Below, piece by piece: positions 17,988 to 27,012 of a DNA stretch of 64,000 nt (positions within the stretch are counted from its first letter, which is position 1; each line of letters starts with the position of its first letter). The position numbers and the translations under genes are program-made. This DNA comes from Clostridiales bacterium (lineage in GTDB: Bacteria > Bacillota > Clostridia > Oscillospirales > Acutalibacteraceae). The DNA lies in contig JAJQIJ010000013.1 of NCBI GenBank assembly GCA_021199275.1, forward strand, positions 118,178 through 182,177. Reading direction: 5' to 3'. Under the pieces are notes generated by a model. The model searched no databases and had not been told where the DNA came from. It was given only the letters and a program-made list of their open reading frames with translations.

Positions 17988-18941
17988 TTAAAAATTGTCA
18001 AGCAAAGATTTGTAAAATTCGCAATAATCAACCCGCCTGTCGGCAGTAAAAGCCATGGCTTCACGCGGGTGGCGGTTGAGCTGGCCGGTAAGCATATACT
18101 GAATGTCATATCCCCATTGCACACCGCCGGCTTTCAGCGGCAGCATATATTCCTCTATAAAAGTGAGCAGGCTGTATAAATTATATTTCGGGTTTCTTAA
18201 AAAGCTGAGCAGCAGCTCCATTTGGCAGTTGCCGGCGCCACGGCCCATGCCCTGTGCCGTTGCGTCAAGATATGACACACCGTATGACAGGGTTTCAATT
18301 GTGTTTGCAAAGGCAAGGTTTTGGTTGTTGTGCGCATGAAAACCTATTGCCTTGCCGTATTTTCCGCCCGCTTCAAGGTATTTTTTTGCAAGCTTTGCCG
18401 CGTTTTCCGGGTAAAGAGAGCCATATGAATCAACAAGATATATTACGTCAACAGAGCTTTGCCCCAGCATGTCAAGAGCTTCGTCAATCTGGTCGTTTGC
18501 AGCCTGGCTGATAGCCATGATATTGCATGTGGTTTCATAGCCCAGCGCATGAAAGTATTCAATCATTTCAATAGCCGCCGGAATTTGGTGAATATAGCAC
18601 GCCACGCGCACCATATCTATAACAGATTCGGCTTTCGGAACGAAATCCTCTTTAAAATCGCACCTGCCCACGTCAGCCATAACTGAAATTTTTAAATCTG
18701 AAATATTTTCGCCCACTATGTTTCTTATGTCAGACTCATCGCAAAACTTCCACTTGCCGAATTTATTGACGTCAAACATTTTTTTTGAAGCGCGGTAGCC
18801 AAATTCCATATAGTCCACACCGCTTTTTATATTTGTTTTGTAAAGTTCTGTTACAAATTCGTCTGTAAATTCAAAATTGTTGCAAAGCCCGCCGTCTCTG
18901 ACAGTAGCGTCAAACACCTTTACGTCTGTTCTTACAGACAT
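17988..18941 (-). CDS. HMGL-like aldolase family protein (4-hydroxy-2-oxovalerate aldolase-like)
   Basis: 317 aa. The start at 18941 gives MSVRTDVKVFDATVRDGG and has an AAAGGT ribosome site; an upstream in-frame ATG at 18983 lacks one. The family hallmark DATVRDGG near the N-terminus, the HAHNN metal-binding pair (GFHAHNNQNLA) and GMGRGAGN near the C-terminal third identify the TIM-barrel HMG-CoA lyase/DmpG/isopropylmalate-synthase superfamily. The partner acetaldehyde dehydrogenase of DmpG pathways is not nearby, so the reaction is unclear; similar stand-alone proteins occur in nucleotide-sugar or surface-glycan loci. It has its own promoter and terminator. Confidence 0.75.
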   Translation of the reverse strand: MSVRTDVKVFDATVRDGGLCNNFEFTDEFVTELYKTNIKSGVDYMEFGYRASKKMFDVNKFGKWKFCDESDIRNIVGENISDLKISVMADVGRCDFKEDFVPKAESVIDMVRVACYIHQIPAAIEMIEYFHALGYETTCNIMAISQAANDQIDEALDMLGQSSVDVIYLVDSYGSLYPENAAKLAKKYLEAGGKYGKAIGFHAHNNQNLAFANTIETLSYGVSYLDATAQGMGRGAGNCQMELLLSFLRNPKYNLYSLLTFIEEYMLPLKAGGVQWGYDIQYMLTGQLNRHPREAMAFTADRRVDYCEFYKSLLDNF

Positions 18942-19050
18942 CAAATTACCTTTTCTGGCAGCCACTTTAGTTCCTCTTTTCATTAGCAATATGATATTTA
19001 AAATTGCGCTTTAGCGCTTTAAACCCCCAATACTTCACCGGGTGACTGCT

Positions 19051-19097
19051 ATTATAACAAACAGCCATGCTTTTGTCAAGAGCGAAAGCATGGCTGT
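19051..19097 (-). promoter_or_regulatory. Promoter of the aldolase-like gene overlapping the serA terminator hairpin
   Basis: Minus strand: TTGACA (19079-19074), 17-bp spacer, TATAAT (19056-19051). A perfect 13-bp inverted repeat, ACAGCCATGCTTT (19061-19073) with AAAGCATGGCTGT (19085-19097), surrounds it so that the -35 box falls in the loop and the spacer forms one arm. The hairpin probably ends the serC-serA transcript. Confidence 0.7.
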
Positions 19098-19118
19098 GTT
19101 CAACAGGCTTTTCAGTAA

Positions 19119-19200
19119 TTTGCCCCCCGGCGGGAATTATGCGCCGCGCTGATTAAAAGCCGGCGCCCACGCGCAGGCGGCAGGGGTTTCTCCTAAATTA
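19119..19200 (-). repeat. Partial copy of the dispersed intergenic repeat
   Basis: Shares CCGGCGGGAAtt, GCTGATTAAAA and the end CTCCTAAATTATAA with the longer copies at 31454, 35072, 39071 and 59527. Its end overlaps the serA stop codon (TAG at 19195-19193). The first hairpin of the repeat is missing. Confidence 0.5.
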
Positions 19201-20356
19201 TAACCCGGACTCTGATAACCCCGGCAATTTTTTCAATGTCTTCGGTAACTTTGTCTGCGGGCACTTCGTCAACATCAATAATACTGTAAGCTATGTCTCC
19301 CCTGTTTTTGTCTTCAAAATTTTCAATATTTATGCCGTCTCTGCTTATGGTGTCGGTAATATTAGCAATCATGTTCGGCTGGTTTTTATGAATAACCGTT
19401 ATTCTTGCCGCGCCGGTTTTCGGCGTTGAAACAGTGGGCATATTTACTGAATTGACAATGTTTCCGTTTTCAAGAAAATCAATAAGTTCCATGGCGCCCA
19501 TGGAAGCGCAGTTTTCTTCGCTTTCAGGCGTTGACGCGCCAAGGTGAGGCATGGCTATTACGCCGTTTACCCCTATAAGGTCAGCAGACGGGAAATCTGT
19601 TACATAAGCTGCCATTTTGCCCTCTTCAAGCGCTGCCGTAATGTCTGCGCTGCACGCAAGGTCACCCCGGGCAAAGTTCAAAATGCGCACTGAATTTTTC
19701 ATTTTTTCAATATTTTTTGCCGAAATCATTTCTTTGGTGTCCGGCGTAAGCGGCACATGCAGGGTTATATAGTCTGCGTCGGCGAAAACTTCGTCAATAT
19801 CCGCCACTGTCTTTACACCCTTGTTCAGGCTTTCGGCCATTGAATCATTTAAAAACGGGTCATACCCGATTACTTCCATTTCAAGTCCTATGGCGGCGTT
19901 TGCAACAAGGCGCCCTATGGCACCAAGACCTATAACGCCAAGCGTTTTGCCCTTGATTTCGGGCCCGGCAAACGCTGACTTTCCTTTTTCAACGCTTTTT
20001 GACACGTTTTCATCGTTTTTTATGGTTTCGCACCAATCAACAGCCCTTATTATTTTACGGCTTGAAAGCAGCAGCGCACATATTACAAGTTCCTTTACCG
20101 CGTTTGCATTTGCGCCTGGTGTGTTAAACACAACAATGCCCTTTTCTGTGCAGCCTGCCACGGGAATATTGTTTACGCCCGCGCCCGCCCTTGCGATTGC
20201 CAGCACAGTGCCCGGCAGCTGCATTTCATGCATAGAAGCCGAACGCACCATTATGGCGTCAGGCATTTCGGCATTGTCTGAACATTCATATTTGTCTTTT
20301 CCAAACTTAGCAAGCCCCACTGGTGAAATTTTATTAAGGGTTTTGATTTTATACAT
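19193..20356 (-). CDS. serA: D-3-phosphoglycerate dehydrogenase with ACT domain
   Basis: Oxidises 3-phosphoglycerate to 3-phosphohydroxypyruvate, the first committed step to serine. 387 aa: substrate domain, then the NAD-binding Rossmann core VIGLGAIGRLVANAA with YDP at the end of the second strand, the conserved NFARGD loop, and the catalytic-histidine region MPHLGASTPE. A C-terminal ACT domain (from about residue 315, RITVIHKNQPNMIANIT) suggests regulation by serine. The start overlaps the serC stop codon by one base (TAATG), so the two are translationally coupled. Confidence 0.93.
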   Translation of the reverse strand: MYKIKTLNKISPVGLAKFGKDKYECSDNAEMPDAIMVRSASMHEMQLPGTVLAIARAGAGVNNIPVAGCTEKGIVVFNTPGANANAVKELVICALLLSSRKIIRAVDWCETIKNDENVSKSVEKGKSAFAGPEIKGKTLGVIGLGAIGRLVANAAIGLEMEVIGYDPFLNDSMAESLNKGVKTVADIDEVFADADYITLHVPLTPDTKEMISAKNIEKMKNSVRILNFARGDLACSADITAALEEGKMAAYVTDFPSADLIGVNGVIAMPHLGASTPESEENCASMGAMELIDFLENGNIVNSVNMPTVSTPKTGAARITVIHKNQPNMIANITDTISRDGINIENFEDKNRGDIAYSIIDVDEVPADKVTEDIEKIAGVIRVRVII

Positions 20357-21441
20357 TACGCATTCTCCTTTTCAAATTTTTCCATAAAGCTTACAAGCTC
20401 TTTTACGCCGTCAATAGGCATTGCGTTGTAAATTGACGCGCGCATTCCGCCGACTGACCTGTGCCCTTTCAAATTGACAAAGCCTGCGGCGGCGGCTTCT
20501 TTAATGAACTTTGCATTAAGCTCTTCGCTGTCTGTTACAAACGGCACGTTCATAAGCGAACGGTCTTCTTTAACAACGGTGCCCCTGAACATTTTGCTGG
20601 AATCAAGGAAATCATAAAGCACTGCGGCTTTCTTTTCATTATGTTCCTTTAAGCCGCTTAAGTCGCCGAATGTTTCTTTTATCCATTCAAGCACAAGCTT
20701 GCATATATAAATAGTCCAGCACGGGGGCGTGTTGTAAAGCGAATCTGCGTCTGCCTGCACCTTGTAATTCATCATCACCGGGCAGATGTCTGCCGCGGCG
20801 CCAAGCAAATCTTCGCGTATTATGGCAACAACAAGCCCTGCCGGCGCAACATTTTTTTGCGCGCCGAAATAAACCATGCCAAACCGGCTGATGTCAAGCG
20901 GCTCTGAAAGTGCGCAAGACGAAATGTCTGCAATAAGCACCTTGTCGCCCACGGGCGGCAGCTCTTTATAAACAGTGCCGTAAATTGTGTTGTTCATGCA
21001 AATATAAACATAGTCTGCCCCTTCGCGAAAATCTTCCGCCTTGGTTTTCGGTATATAACTGAAAGTTTTATCTTCAGAGCTGGCAACCGCTTTCGCGTCG
21101 CCGTATTTGCGAGCTTCGGCAAATGCTTTTTTTGCCCACTGCCCCGTAATAATATAGTCTGCCTTTTTATTTTTGGTCATAAAGTTAAGCGGAATGGCAG
21201 AAAACTGCGCCGAAGCGCCGCCCTGCAAAAACAGCACCTTATATTTTTCGGGTATCTTGTAAAGCTCGCGCATAAGCGCCTCTGCTTCCTTTATAATATC
21301 GTCAAACACCTTTGAGCGGTGGCTCATTTCCATAACAGACTGGCCGGAGCCCTTGTAATCAAGTATTTCGGCGCCTGCTTTTTTTAAAACCGAAACGGGC
21401 AGTGTTGACGGGCCCGCACTGAAATTGTAAACTCTTGACAT
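20356..21441 (-). CDS. serC: Phosphoserine aminotransferase
   Basis: PLP enzyme converting 3-phosphohydroxypyruvate to phosphoserine. Starting at 21441 (MSRVYNFSAGPSTLP), after AGGGGGA, gives 361 aa, the usual SerC length; the longer in-frame extension is leader sequence. Motifs: FSAGPSTLP at the N-terminus, FLQGGASAQF (cofactor phosphate binding) and FGAQKNVAPAG, whose lysine is the expected Schiff-base residue. First gene of the serC-serA operon. Confidence 0.95.
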   Translation of the reverse strand: MSRVYNFSAGPSTLPVSVLKKAGAEILDYKGSGQSVMEMSHRSKVFDDIIKEAEALMRELYKIPEKYKVLFLQGGASAQFSAIPLNFMTKNKKADYIITGQWAKKAFAEARKYGDAKAVASSEDKTFSYIPKTKAEDFREGADYVYICMNNTIYGTVYKELPPVGDKVLIADISSCALSEPLDISRFGMVYFGAQKNVAPAGLVVAIIREDLLGAAADICPVMMNYKVQADADSLYNTPPCWTIYICKLVLEWIKETFGDLSGLKEHNEKKAAVLYDFLDSSKMFRGTVVKEDRSLMNVPFVTDSEELNAKFIKEAAAAGFVNLKGHRSVGGMRASIYNAMPIDGVKELVSFMEKFEKENA

Positions 21442-21588
21442 GTGAATCCCCCTAAATAAAAGAACTTGGCAAAGGCGCTGCTGCGCCGACGTTGCAAAAA
21501 GCGCTTTGCCGCAGGCAGCCTTGCCCTTGTTTATTTTTGCTGTAAAGGCCAAAAGAAGCTTGCGTTTCAAAAGGCTTTTAGAATTTTT

Positions 21589-21616
21589 ATTATAAAGCTG
21601 TTATTTATTTTGTCAA
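21589..21616 (-). promoter_or_regulatory. Promoter of the serC-serA operon
   Basis: Minus strand: TTGACA (21616-21611), 16-bp spacer, TATAAT (21594-21589). Confidence 0.65.
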
Positions 21617-21711
21617 TGGTGTATTGCAATATTTGGCTATTTTGCCGAAAGATTGACAAACAATTATCAATATTTAGCTCTTGAAGCCCCGCAAATAAAT
21701 AAATTTATGCC

Positions 21712-21749
21712 GCAAAACAAAAAACAAAGGGGCAGGCAGCCCCCTTGTT
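21712..21749 (-). terminator. Terminator of the unrecognised 278-aa gene
   Basis: On the minus strand AACAAGGGGG pairs with CCCCTTTGTT around a short loop, followed by TTTTTTGTTTT. Confidence 0.7.
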
Positions 21750-21775
21750 AAATGACTCTGAAACCATTATTCAAT

Positions 21776-22612
21776 TTACTGCTTGAGCGCGCTTTTCATT
21801 GGCGACAATTTTTTCTTTTTGGGCTTATATATAGGCGGGTTTTCAAGCTTTTTTGTATATTTCTTTTTCTTTTTGAGCAGCCTGTTGATTTCGTGCACCG
21901 GCCCCGCCATATATTCAGACATATATTTGTCGGCAACAGCCATCATTTCAGGGTCTCCCCTCATTTCGCCGAGAATTGTAACGCCTATAATGTCCTGCAC
22001 TTCGTTGGTGCCGTCTTCATATATTTCACAAAGCAACTTAAACAGCTTTTTCTGCTGGGCTTCGCTGCCGTTTTTAATTATGTCAAGCACCAGCGGCGTG
22101 CCGTATTCCACAAAAAATGTTTCAGCCAGAAATTCGCCGTGTTTTGCTATGTTTTCCTTGATTTTATCTTTTGATTCGGGGAAAGCGGTGCCGAAACGGT
22201 TTGCAAGCGAATCGGTGTCATAGCTTATAACACCGTTTTTTGCCTTTGTCCTTGAAACCGCCTTTGGCATTTTAACCTTGTCAAGGTCAACTTTTTTTCT
22301 TGCGGCAAAAAGAGACCTGACTTCATAACCTATTTCATTGGCAAGCGAACGGCAGTCTTTATCTTGGGCGTCTGCGCATTCAAATAATGAACGTGAAATT
22401 GTTTCAAATTCGGTTTCGGCCCCCTTGTCGTTATAAGCGCATTCAAAAGACAAAATGTCTGTTTCACTGTCCCAATTAAGCCTGTAAAGGCCCTTGTTCC
22501 CCTTGAAAGTTACAATGTTGTCTTTTTCACCCCTGATTTTTGAAAAGCCAAGTTCTTTATTTACGCTGTCAAGTGCTTTTTCAATTTGAATAAATGCAGT
22601 TGTAATGTCCAT
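21776..22612 (-). CDS. Unrecognised cytoplasmic protein (278 aa)
   Basis: Starts MDITTAFIQIEKALDSVNKE. There is no signal peptide or membrane segment. The first 90 residues look like a small alpha/beta domain, the middle (about 130-235) is mainly helical with EYGTPLVLDIIKNGS, and the C-terminal 45 residues are extremely basic (KKKKKYTKK, KPKKKKLSPMKS), suggesting nucleic-acid or membrane-surface contact. I do not recognise the family. It is monocistronic, with its own promoter (22777-22749) and terminator. Confidence 0.8.
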   Translation of the reverse strand: MDITTAFIQIEKALDSVNKELGFSKIRGEKDNIVTFKGNKGLYRLNWDSETDILSFECAYNDKGAETEFETISRSLFECADAQDKDCRSLANEIGYEVRSLFAARKKVDLDKVKMPKAVSRTKAKNGVISYDTDSLANRFGTAFPESKDKIKENIAKHGEFLAETFFVEYGTPLVLDIIKNGSEAQQKKLFKLLCEIYEDGTNEVQDIIGVTILGEMRGDPEMMAVADKYMSEYMAGPVHEINRLLKKKKKYTKKLENPPIYKPKKKKLSPMKSALKQ

Positions 22613-22748
22613 ATTTTTTTCCTTTCGCCGCCGTTTTCATTAAAAATTATTGCGCGCTTGCGGCAGGCTGTTATTTCTGCGGTAATATTCGGCCGGCTCT
22701 GCGCCCGAACACCGACATTTGACAGGTGCCCCGCGGCACTTTTCAAAT

Positions 22749-22777
22749 ATTATATCACCTGTAATTGAATTTGTCAC
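22749..22777 (-). promoter_or_regulatory. Promoter of the unrecognised 278-aa gene
   Basis: Minus strand: GTGACA (22777-22772), 17-bp spacer, perfect TATAAT (22754-22749). Confidence 0.6.
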
Positions 22778-22810
22778 TATACAAAATTAAAATTATACTT
22801 TATTAATTTG

Positions 22811-22839
22811 TTGAATAAATTTTTTATATGTGATATACT
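22811..22839 (+). promoter_or_regulatory. Promoter of the ddl-murI cluster
   Basis: TTGAAT, 17-bp spacer, TATACT. It lies back to back with the minus-strand promoter at 22749-22777. The leader to the ddl start is about 155 nt; nothing else was seen in the 387-bp spacer 22613-22999. Confidence 0.6.
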
Positions 22840-22999
22840 ATGAAAACTGTAAGATATTTAAAATAAAAGCACACCGTTTTCCCAAAAAGCGCCTGATTCG
22901 TTAACGGCGGGTTTTAATTGTGAATATTTTGAGTATTTTAAAAATTTGCTGCGCCGGCGGTTTAAGGCGGCGCGTTTTAAAATAAGGCGGGTGGTTTTG

Positions 23000-24055
23000 A
23001 TGAACAAACTTAAAATATGCGTTTTGTTCGGCGGCGCCTCATCTGAACATGATGTAAGCCTTGTGTCTGCTTCAAACGTAATAAAAGCCCTTGACAAAAA
23101 TAAATACGACATTGTGCTGCTTGGCATTACCAAGGGCGGCGAGTGGTTTATTTATAGCGGTGGCTGTGAGCTGCTGCCCGGCGATAAATGGCTTGAAAGC
23201 AATAAAATTACAAAGGCGTTCATATCGCCTGACACTGCTGTGCACGGCATAATTACAGCCGGCGGCGAAAGCATTTATATAGACGCGGCGTTTCCGGTGC
23301 TGCACGGCAAAAACGGCGAAGACGGCAGCGTGCAGGCTCTGCTTACCCTTGCCGGAATACCTTTTGTCGGCTGCGGCATGACTTCGTCTGCCGTGTGCAT
23401 GGACAAAGAACTGTCAAACGCTTTGGCAGACATAAACAATATGCCGCAGGCTAAATGGCTTGCCGTTACAAAAACAGATTACCTTAACAATGCAGACGAA
23501 TTTGTGCTAAGGGCGCAAAAAGAGCTTGGCTTTCCTATTTTTGTAAAGCCGGCGAACGCGGGCTCTTCTGTGGGCGTTTCAAAAGCAACAAACGCTACAG
23601 AGCTTGTTTTGGGGCTTGAAAACGCCTTGACAGAGGACTGTAAGGCCGTGCTGGAAGAGTTTATAGACGGCTGGGAAGTTGAATGCGCAGTGCTTGGCAA
23701 CGCAAGCCCGATAACAGGCGAAGTGGGGCAAATAATAGCCGGCGCGGAATTTTACGATTTTGACGCAAAATACAACAACCCCCTGTCGCAGACAGTTATA
23801 CCGGCGCAAATTCCGCCTGAAAAGCAAAATGAAGTCAAAGCCGCCGCACTTAAAATTTATAAGGCTTTCGGCTGCCGCGGGCTGTCGCGGGTTGACTTTT
23901 TCGTTGAAAAAAAAGGCGCTCGCGTGCTTTTTAATGAAATAAACACCATTCCGGGGCAAACTTCCATAAGCATGTACCCGAAAATGCTTGAAGCTGCCGG
24001 CATTCAGTACGCCGAGCTGATTGACAGGCTTATAGAACTTGCTCTTGAAAGATGA
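23000..24055 (+). CDS. ddl: D-alanine--D-alanine ligase
   Basis: ATP-grasp enzyme that makes the D-Ala-D-Ala dipeptide of peptidoglycan. 351 aa starting MNKLKICVLFGGASSEHDVSL, which carries the substrate-binding glutamate. The ATP-grasp core has KPANAGSSVGVSKA, and the omega-loop region reads EFYDFDAKY, whose Lys-Tyr pair is typical of D-Ala ligases rather than the VanA lactate type. The metal site is FNEINTIPG. The start is chosen by alignment to the family and lies after AAGGCGGGTGG. murI follows after 10 bp, so D-glutamate and D-alanine supply are coupled. Confidence 0.95.
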   Translation: MNKLKICVLFGGASSEHDVSLVSASNVIKALDKNKYDIVLLGITKGGEWFIYSGGCELLPGDKWLESNKITKAFISPDTAVHGIITAGGESIYIDAAFPVLHGKNGEDGSVQALLTLAGIPFVGCGMTSSAVCMDKELSNALADINNMPQAKWLAVTKTDYLNNADEFVLRAQKELGFPIFVKPANAGSSVGVSKATNATELVLGLENALTEDCKAVLEEFIDGWEVECAVLGNASPITGEVGQIIAGAEFYDFDAKYNNPLSQTVIPAQIPPEKQNEVKAAALKIYKAFGCRGLSRVDFFVEKKGARVLFNEINTIPGQTSISMYPKMLEAAGIQYAELIDRLIELALER

Positions 24056-24065
24056 GGAAATATTT

Positions 24066-24881
24066 ATGGACAACAGACCTATAGGCGTATTTGATTCGGG
24101 GCTTGGCGGGCTTTCAGCGGTGCGCGCAATTTTAAAGCTTCTGCCCAACGAAGACATAATCTATTTCGGCGACACGCAGCGCGTGCCTTACGGCTCAAGG
24201 TCCGAAAAAACAATTGAACAATATGCAAGGCAGGACATTGAATTTTTAGAGCAATTTGACTGTAAGCTGATTTTAGCGGCTTGCGGCACGGTGTCGTCTG
24301 TTGCAAAAAACGCCGCAAAATGCGCGAAAGAGCCGTTTATAGGCGTTGTAAGCCCCGCTGTAAAGGCGGCCGCGGAAGCCACAAAAAACGGCAAAATAGG
24401 CGTTATGGGCACATGGGCCACAATAAACAGCGGCGCATATGACAGGGAAATCAAGAAATATTCTCCGGGTTATAAAACTTTCGGCGTGTGCTGCCCTGTT
24501 TTGGTTTCTTTGGTTGAAAATAACTGGATTGACGACGATGACAGCATTACGCGCGAAATTATAAAGCGTTACCTTGCGCCGCTGCTTAGCGAAGGGGTTG
24601 ACACCATTATATTGGGCTGCACGCATTTTCCGCACCTGGCGCCCATTATTCAGCAGGAAGCGGGAGCCGGCGTTTCTCTTATTGACACAGGGCGTGAAGC
24701 CGTGCTTGAAGTCAAGGAAATTCTGCGCCGGCAAAAAATGGAAAACAGCGCCGGCCACAGCGGTAAAATTCGTTATTACATATCAGACAAAACACAGAAT
24801 TTCTGCATGATTGCCAAGACCCTGTTAGGCGTTGACATTTCGGAAAACGTGACTTTCCGTGAAATTTCCGAAAAAAGCTGA
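24066..24881 (+). CDS. murI: Glutamate racemase
   Basis: Interconverts L- and D-glutamate for peptidoglycan. 271 aa from MDNRPIGVFDSGLGG, after GAGGAAA. The two catalytic cysteines are in LAACGTVSS and LGCTHFPHL, and the substrate motif GDTQRVPYGSRS is intact. Second gene of the ddl cluster. Confidence 0.95.
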   Translation: MDNRPIGVFDSGLGGLSAVRAILKLLPNEDIIYFGDTQRVPYGSRSEKTIEQYARQDIEFLEQFDCKLILAACGTVSSVAKNAAKCAKEPFIGVVSPAVKAAAEATKNGKIGVMGTWATINSGAYDREIKKYSPGYKTFGVCCPVLVSLVENNWIDDDDSITREIIKRYLAPLLSEGVDTIILGCTHFPHLAPIIQQEAGAGVSLIDTGREAVLEVKEILRRQKMENSAGHSGKIRYYISDKTQNFCMIAKTLLGVDISENVTFREISEKS

Positions 24882-24882
24882 T

Positions 24883-25296
24883 ATGAAAAAGGTTTTAATT
24901 GACTTTTCGGCCGTGCACACTTCCGGCGGTGAAAAAGACTTGAGCAGCGGGCGTTACACCGGCCTGTTAAGGCTTGACAGCGGCGCATATGTACTGACTT
25001 ACAGCGAAGGCGCCGGCGCGGCAGACGTGGCAATACGAATTTTTACAGATAAAAGCGCGGTTAAAACACAGCGCTTTGACAGGCGCAGAAACTGCCTGCT
25101 TATTCAAAAAGGCAAAATAACGCGAAACATTTATAAAACAGATTTCGGCGATATGCAGCTTGACACTGCGGCAAGATGCATAGACATAAAAAGCACCGGC
25201 GACGGGGTTAATTTTATTTTTTCATATGACATAATACAAAATTCAGCCCTTATAACCCGGTGCGAAATAAATATAAAATGTAAATATGTAAAGTAA
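24883..25296 (+). CDS. DUF1934 (YwiB-like) beta-barrel protein
   Basis: 137 aa from MKKVLIDFSAVHTSGG, one base after the murI stop; an upstream GTG (24859) would overlap murI and lacks family support. The pattern of strands, GRYTGLLRL and GAYVLTYSEG followed by a long Arg/Lys-rich sheet, matches the calycin-like DUF1934 group commonly found beside argS in Firmicutes. Molecular function is unknown. It sits directly upstream of argS and is probably translated with murI. Confidence 0.75.
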   Translation: MKKVLIDFSAVHTSGGEKDLSSGRYTGLLRLDSGAYVLTYSEGAGAADVAIRIFTDKSAVKTQRFDRRRNCLLIQKGKITRNIYKTDFGDMQLDTAARCIDIKSTGDGVNFIFSYDIIQNSALITRCEINIKCKYVK

Positions 25297-25311
25297 CAGA
25301 GGGAATTTAAA

Positions 25312-27000
25312 ATGTCTCAGATAGTAAAAAATGTTGAATTAACCCTGAAAGAAAAAATAACCGACGCGCTCGGCAGGGCGGTTGCCGCGGGGAGCCTTAG
25401 CGGTGAAATAATACCGGCCTTTTCAATAGAAAAGCCTGCCAACAGGGCAAACGGCGACTATTCGTCAAACGTTGCAATGGCAAGTGCAAAGGCATTTAAA
25501 ATGCCGCCGCGCAAAATTGCCGAATGCATTGCCGAAAATATAGACCTGGCAGGCACTTATTTTGAAAGGCTTGAAATTGCCGGCGGAGGATTTCTTAATT
25601 TTTTCCTTTCTCAAAAATATTACGGCGACATATTAAAAGACATAATGGCAAAGGGCGAAAAATACGGCAGCTCTGATTTCGGCGGCGGCAAGCGGGTGAT
25701 AGTTGAATTTGTTTCTGCCAACCCAACCGGCCCCATGCACATAGGCAACGCCCGCGGCGGCGCAATCGGCGACTGCCTTGCAAGCGTGCTTGAATTTGCC
25801 GGTTACAGCGTAAGCCGTGAATTTTATGTAAACGACGCCGGAAATCAGATTGAAAAGTTTGCAACATCTCTTGAAGTGCGTTATTTGCAGCATTTCGGCA
25901 GCGGCATTGAAATGCCGGAAGACGCATATCACGGCGCAGACATCACCGCCCATGCCGAAGCCTTTGCGCGCGAATTCGGCGACATATATGTAAACGCAGA
26001 CAGCGCCGCACGGCGCAAAGCGCTGGTTGATTATGCGCTGCCGAAAAACATTAAAGGCCTTGAAACTGACCTTTTAAAATACAGAATCAAATATGACCGC
26101 TGGTTTAGGGAAAGCACGCTGCACAAAGACAAAAGCGTTGAAAAAATTATTGAAAAATTCAAAGCCATGGGGGCCACATATGAGCAAGACGGGGCGCTTT
26201 GGTTCAAAGCGTCTGATTTCGGCAATGACAAAGACATTGTTTTGGTGCGTTCAAACAAAATTCCGACATATATTGTGCCTGACATTGCATATCATTACAA
26301 CAAGCTGGTGACAAGGGGCTTTGACAAGGCTATTGACGTGCTTGGGGCAGACCACCACGGCTATGTGCCCAGAATGAAAGCTGCGCTCAAAGCTTTGGGA
26401 ATTGACGAAACGCGCCTTGACTGCATAATTATGCAGATGGTGCGCCTTGTAAGAAACGGCGAAACGGTTAAGCTGTCAAAGCGTTCTGGCAAGGCAATAA
26501 CGCTTAACACGCTGCTTGACGAAATACCGATTGACGCAGCGCGGTTTTTCTTTAATTTGAGAGAGGCAGATTCGCATTTCGACTTTGACCTTGATTTGGC
26601 GGTGGAACAAACAAGCCAAAACCCGGTTTATTATGTTCAATATGCGCACGCGCGCATATGTTCAATTCTTAAAAAGGCAGACGAGGCCGGCATAAAGCCC
26701 GCGGAGCCTGGCGACAGCGAGCTTGGGCTGCTTTCAAGCGCTGAGGAAAGGGAACTGATTTCCCACCTTGCCGCACTGACAGGCGAAATTATATCTGCCG
26801 CGCAGGATTATGACCCTGCAAAGATAACGCGCTATGTAATAAATCTGGCAACGCTTTTTCATAAATTTTATAACGCGCACAAGGTAATGGGCAGCGATGA
26901 AAAGCTGACCGCGGCGCGGCTGTATTTGTGCGCAGCCACAAAAACAGTTATTAAAACCGTGCTTGAAATGTTTAAAATCACCGCGCCCGAAGCTATGTAA
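25312..27000 (+). CDS. argS: Arginyl-tRNA synthetase
   Basis: Class I aminoacyl-tRNA synthetase, 562 aa. The N-terminal Add1 domain is followed by the HIGH-type motif in NPTGPMHIGNARGG, and the KMSKS counterpart is KLSKRSGK, normal for this enzyme. The C-terminal half is the helical DALR anticodon-binding domain. Preceded by AGAGGGAA, 15 bp after the DUF1934 gene; the radical SAM gene follows after 12 bp. Confidence 0.96.
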   Translation: MSQIVKNVELTLKEKITDALGRAVAAGSLSGEIIPAFSIEKPANRANGDYSSNVAMASAKAFKMPPRKIAECIAENIDLAGTYFERLEIAGGGFLNFFLSQKYYGDILKDIMAKGEKYGSSDFGGGKRVIVEFVSANPTGPMHIGNARGGAIGDCLASVLEFAGYSVSREFYVNDAGNQIEKFATSLEVRYLQHFGSGIEMPEDAYHGADITAHAEAFAREFGDIYVNADSAARRKALVDYALPKNIKGLETDLLKYRIKYDRWFRESTLHKDKSVEKIIEKFKAMGATYEQDGALWFKASDFGNDKDIVLVRSNKIPTYIVPDIAYHYNKLVTRGFDKAIDVLGADHHGYVPRMKAALKALGIDETRLDCIIMQMVRLVRNGETVKLSKRSGKAITLNTLLDEIPIDAARFFFNLREADSHFDFDLDLAVEQTSQNPVYYVQYAHARICSILKKADEAGIKPAEPGDSELGLLSSAEERELISHLAALTGEIISAAQDYDPAKITRYVINLATLFHKFYNAHKVMGSDEKLTAARLYLCAATKTVIKTVLEMFKITAPEAM

Positions 27001-27012
27001 CGGAGGCTTGAT

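Larger units (their letters stand above)
21442..21775 (-). other. serC leader, promoter and upstream terminator region
   Basis: No gene is seen. From the promoter at 21616-21589 the serC leader is about 140 nt and contains a hairpin whose arms are GGCAAAGCGC and GCGCCTTTGCC (minus strand, about 21467-21512). This could be a simple stability element; no T-box sequence was recognised. The far end carries the terminator of the gene ending at 21776. Confidence 0.5.

Noticed and set aside
19821..20387. 188-aa plus-strand open frame opposite serA
   Set aside because: Antisense of the conserved dehydrogenase; composition reflects the opposite strand.
21442..21588. Serine-responsive T-box before serC
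   Set aside because: One hairpin only; no T-box consensus and no alternative terminator.
23579..24157. 192-aa minus-strand open frame opposite ddl
   Set aside because: Shadow of ddl and murI; no ribosome site.
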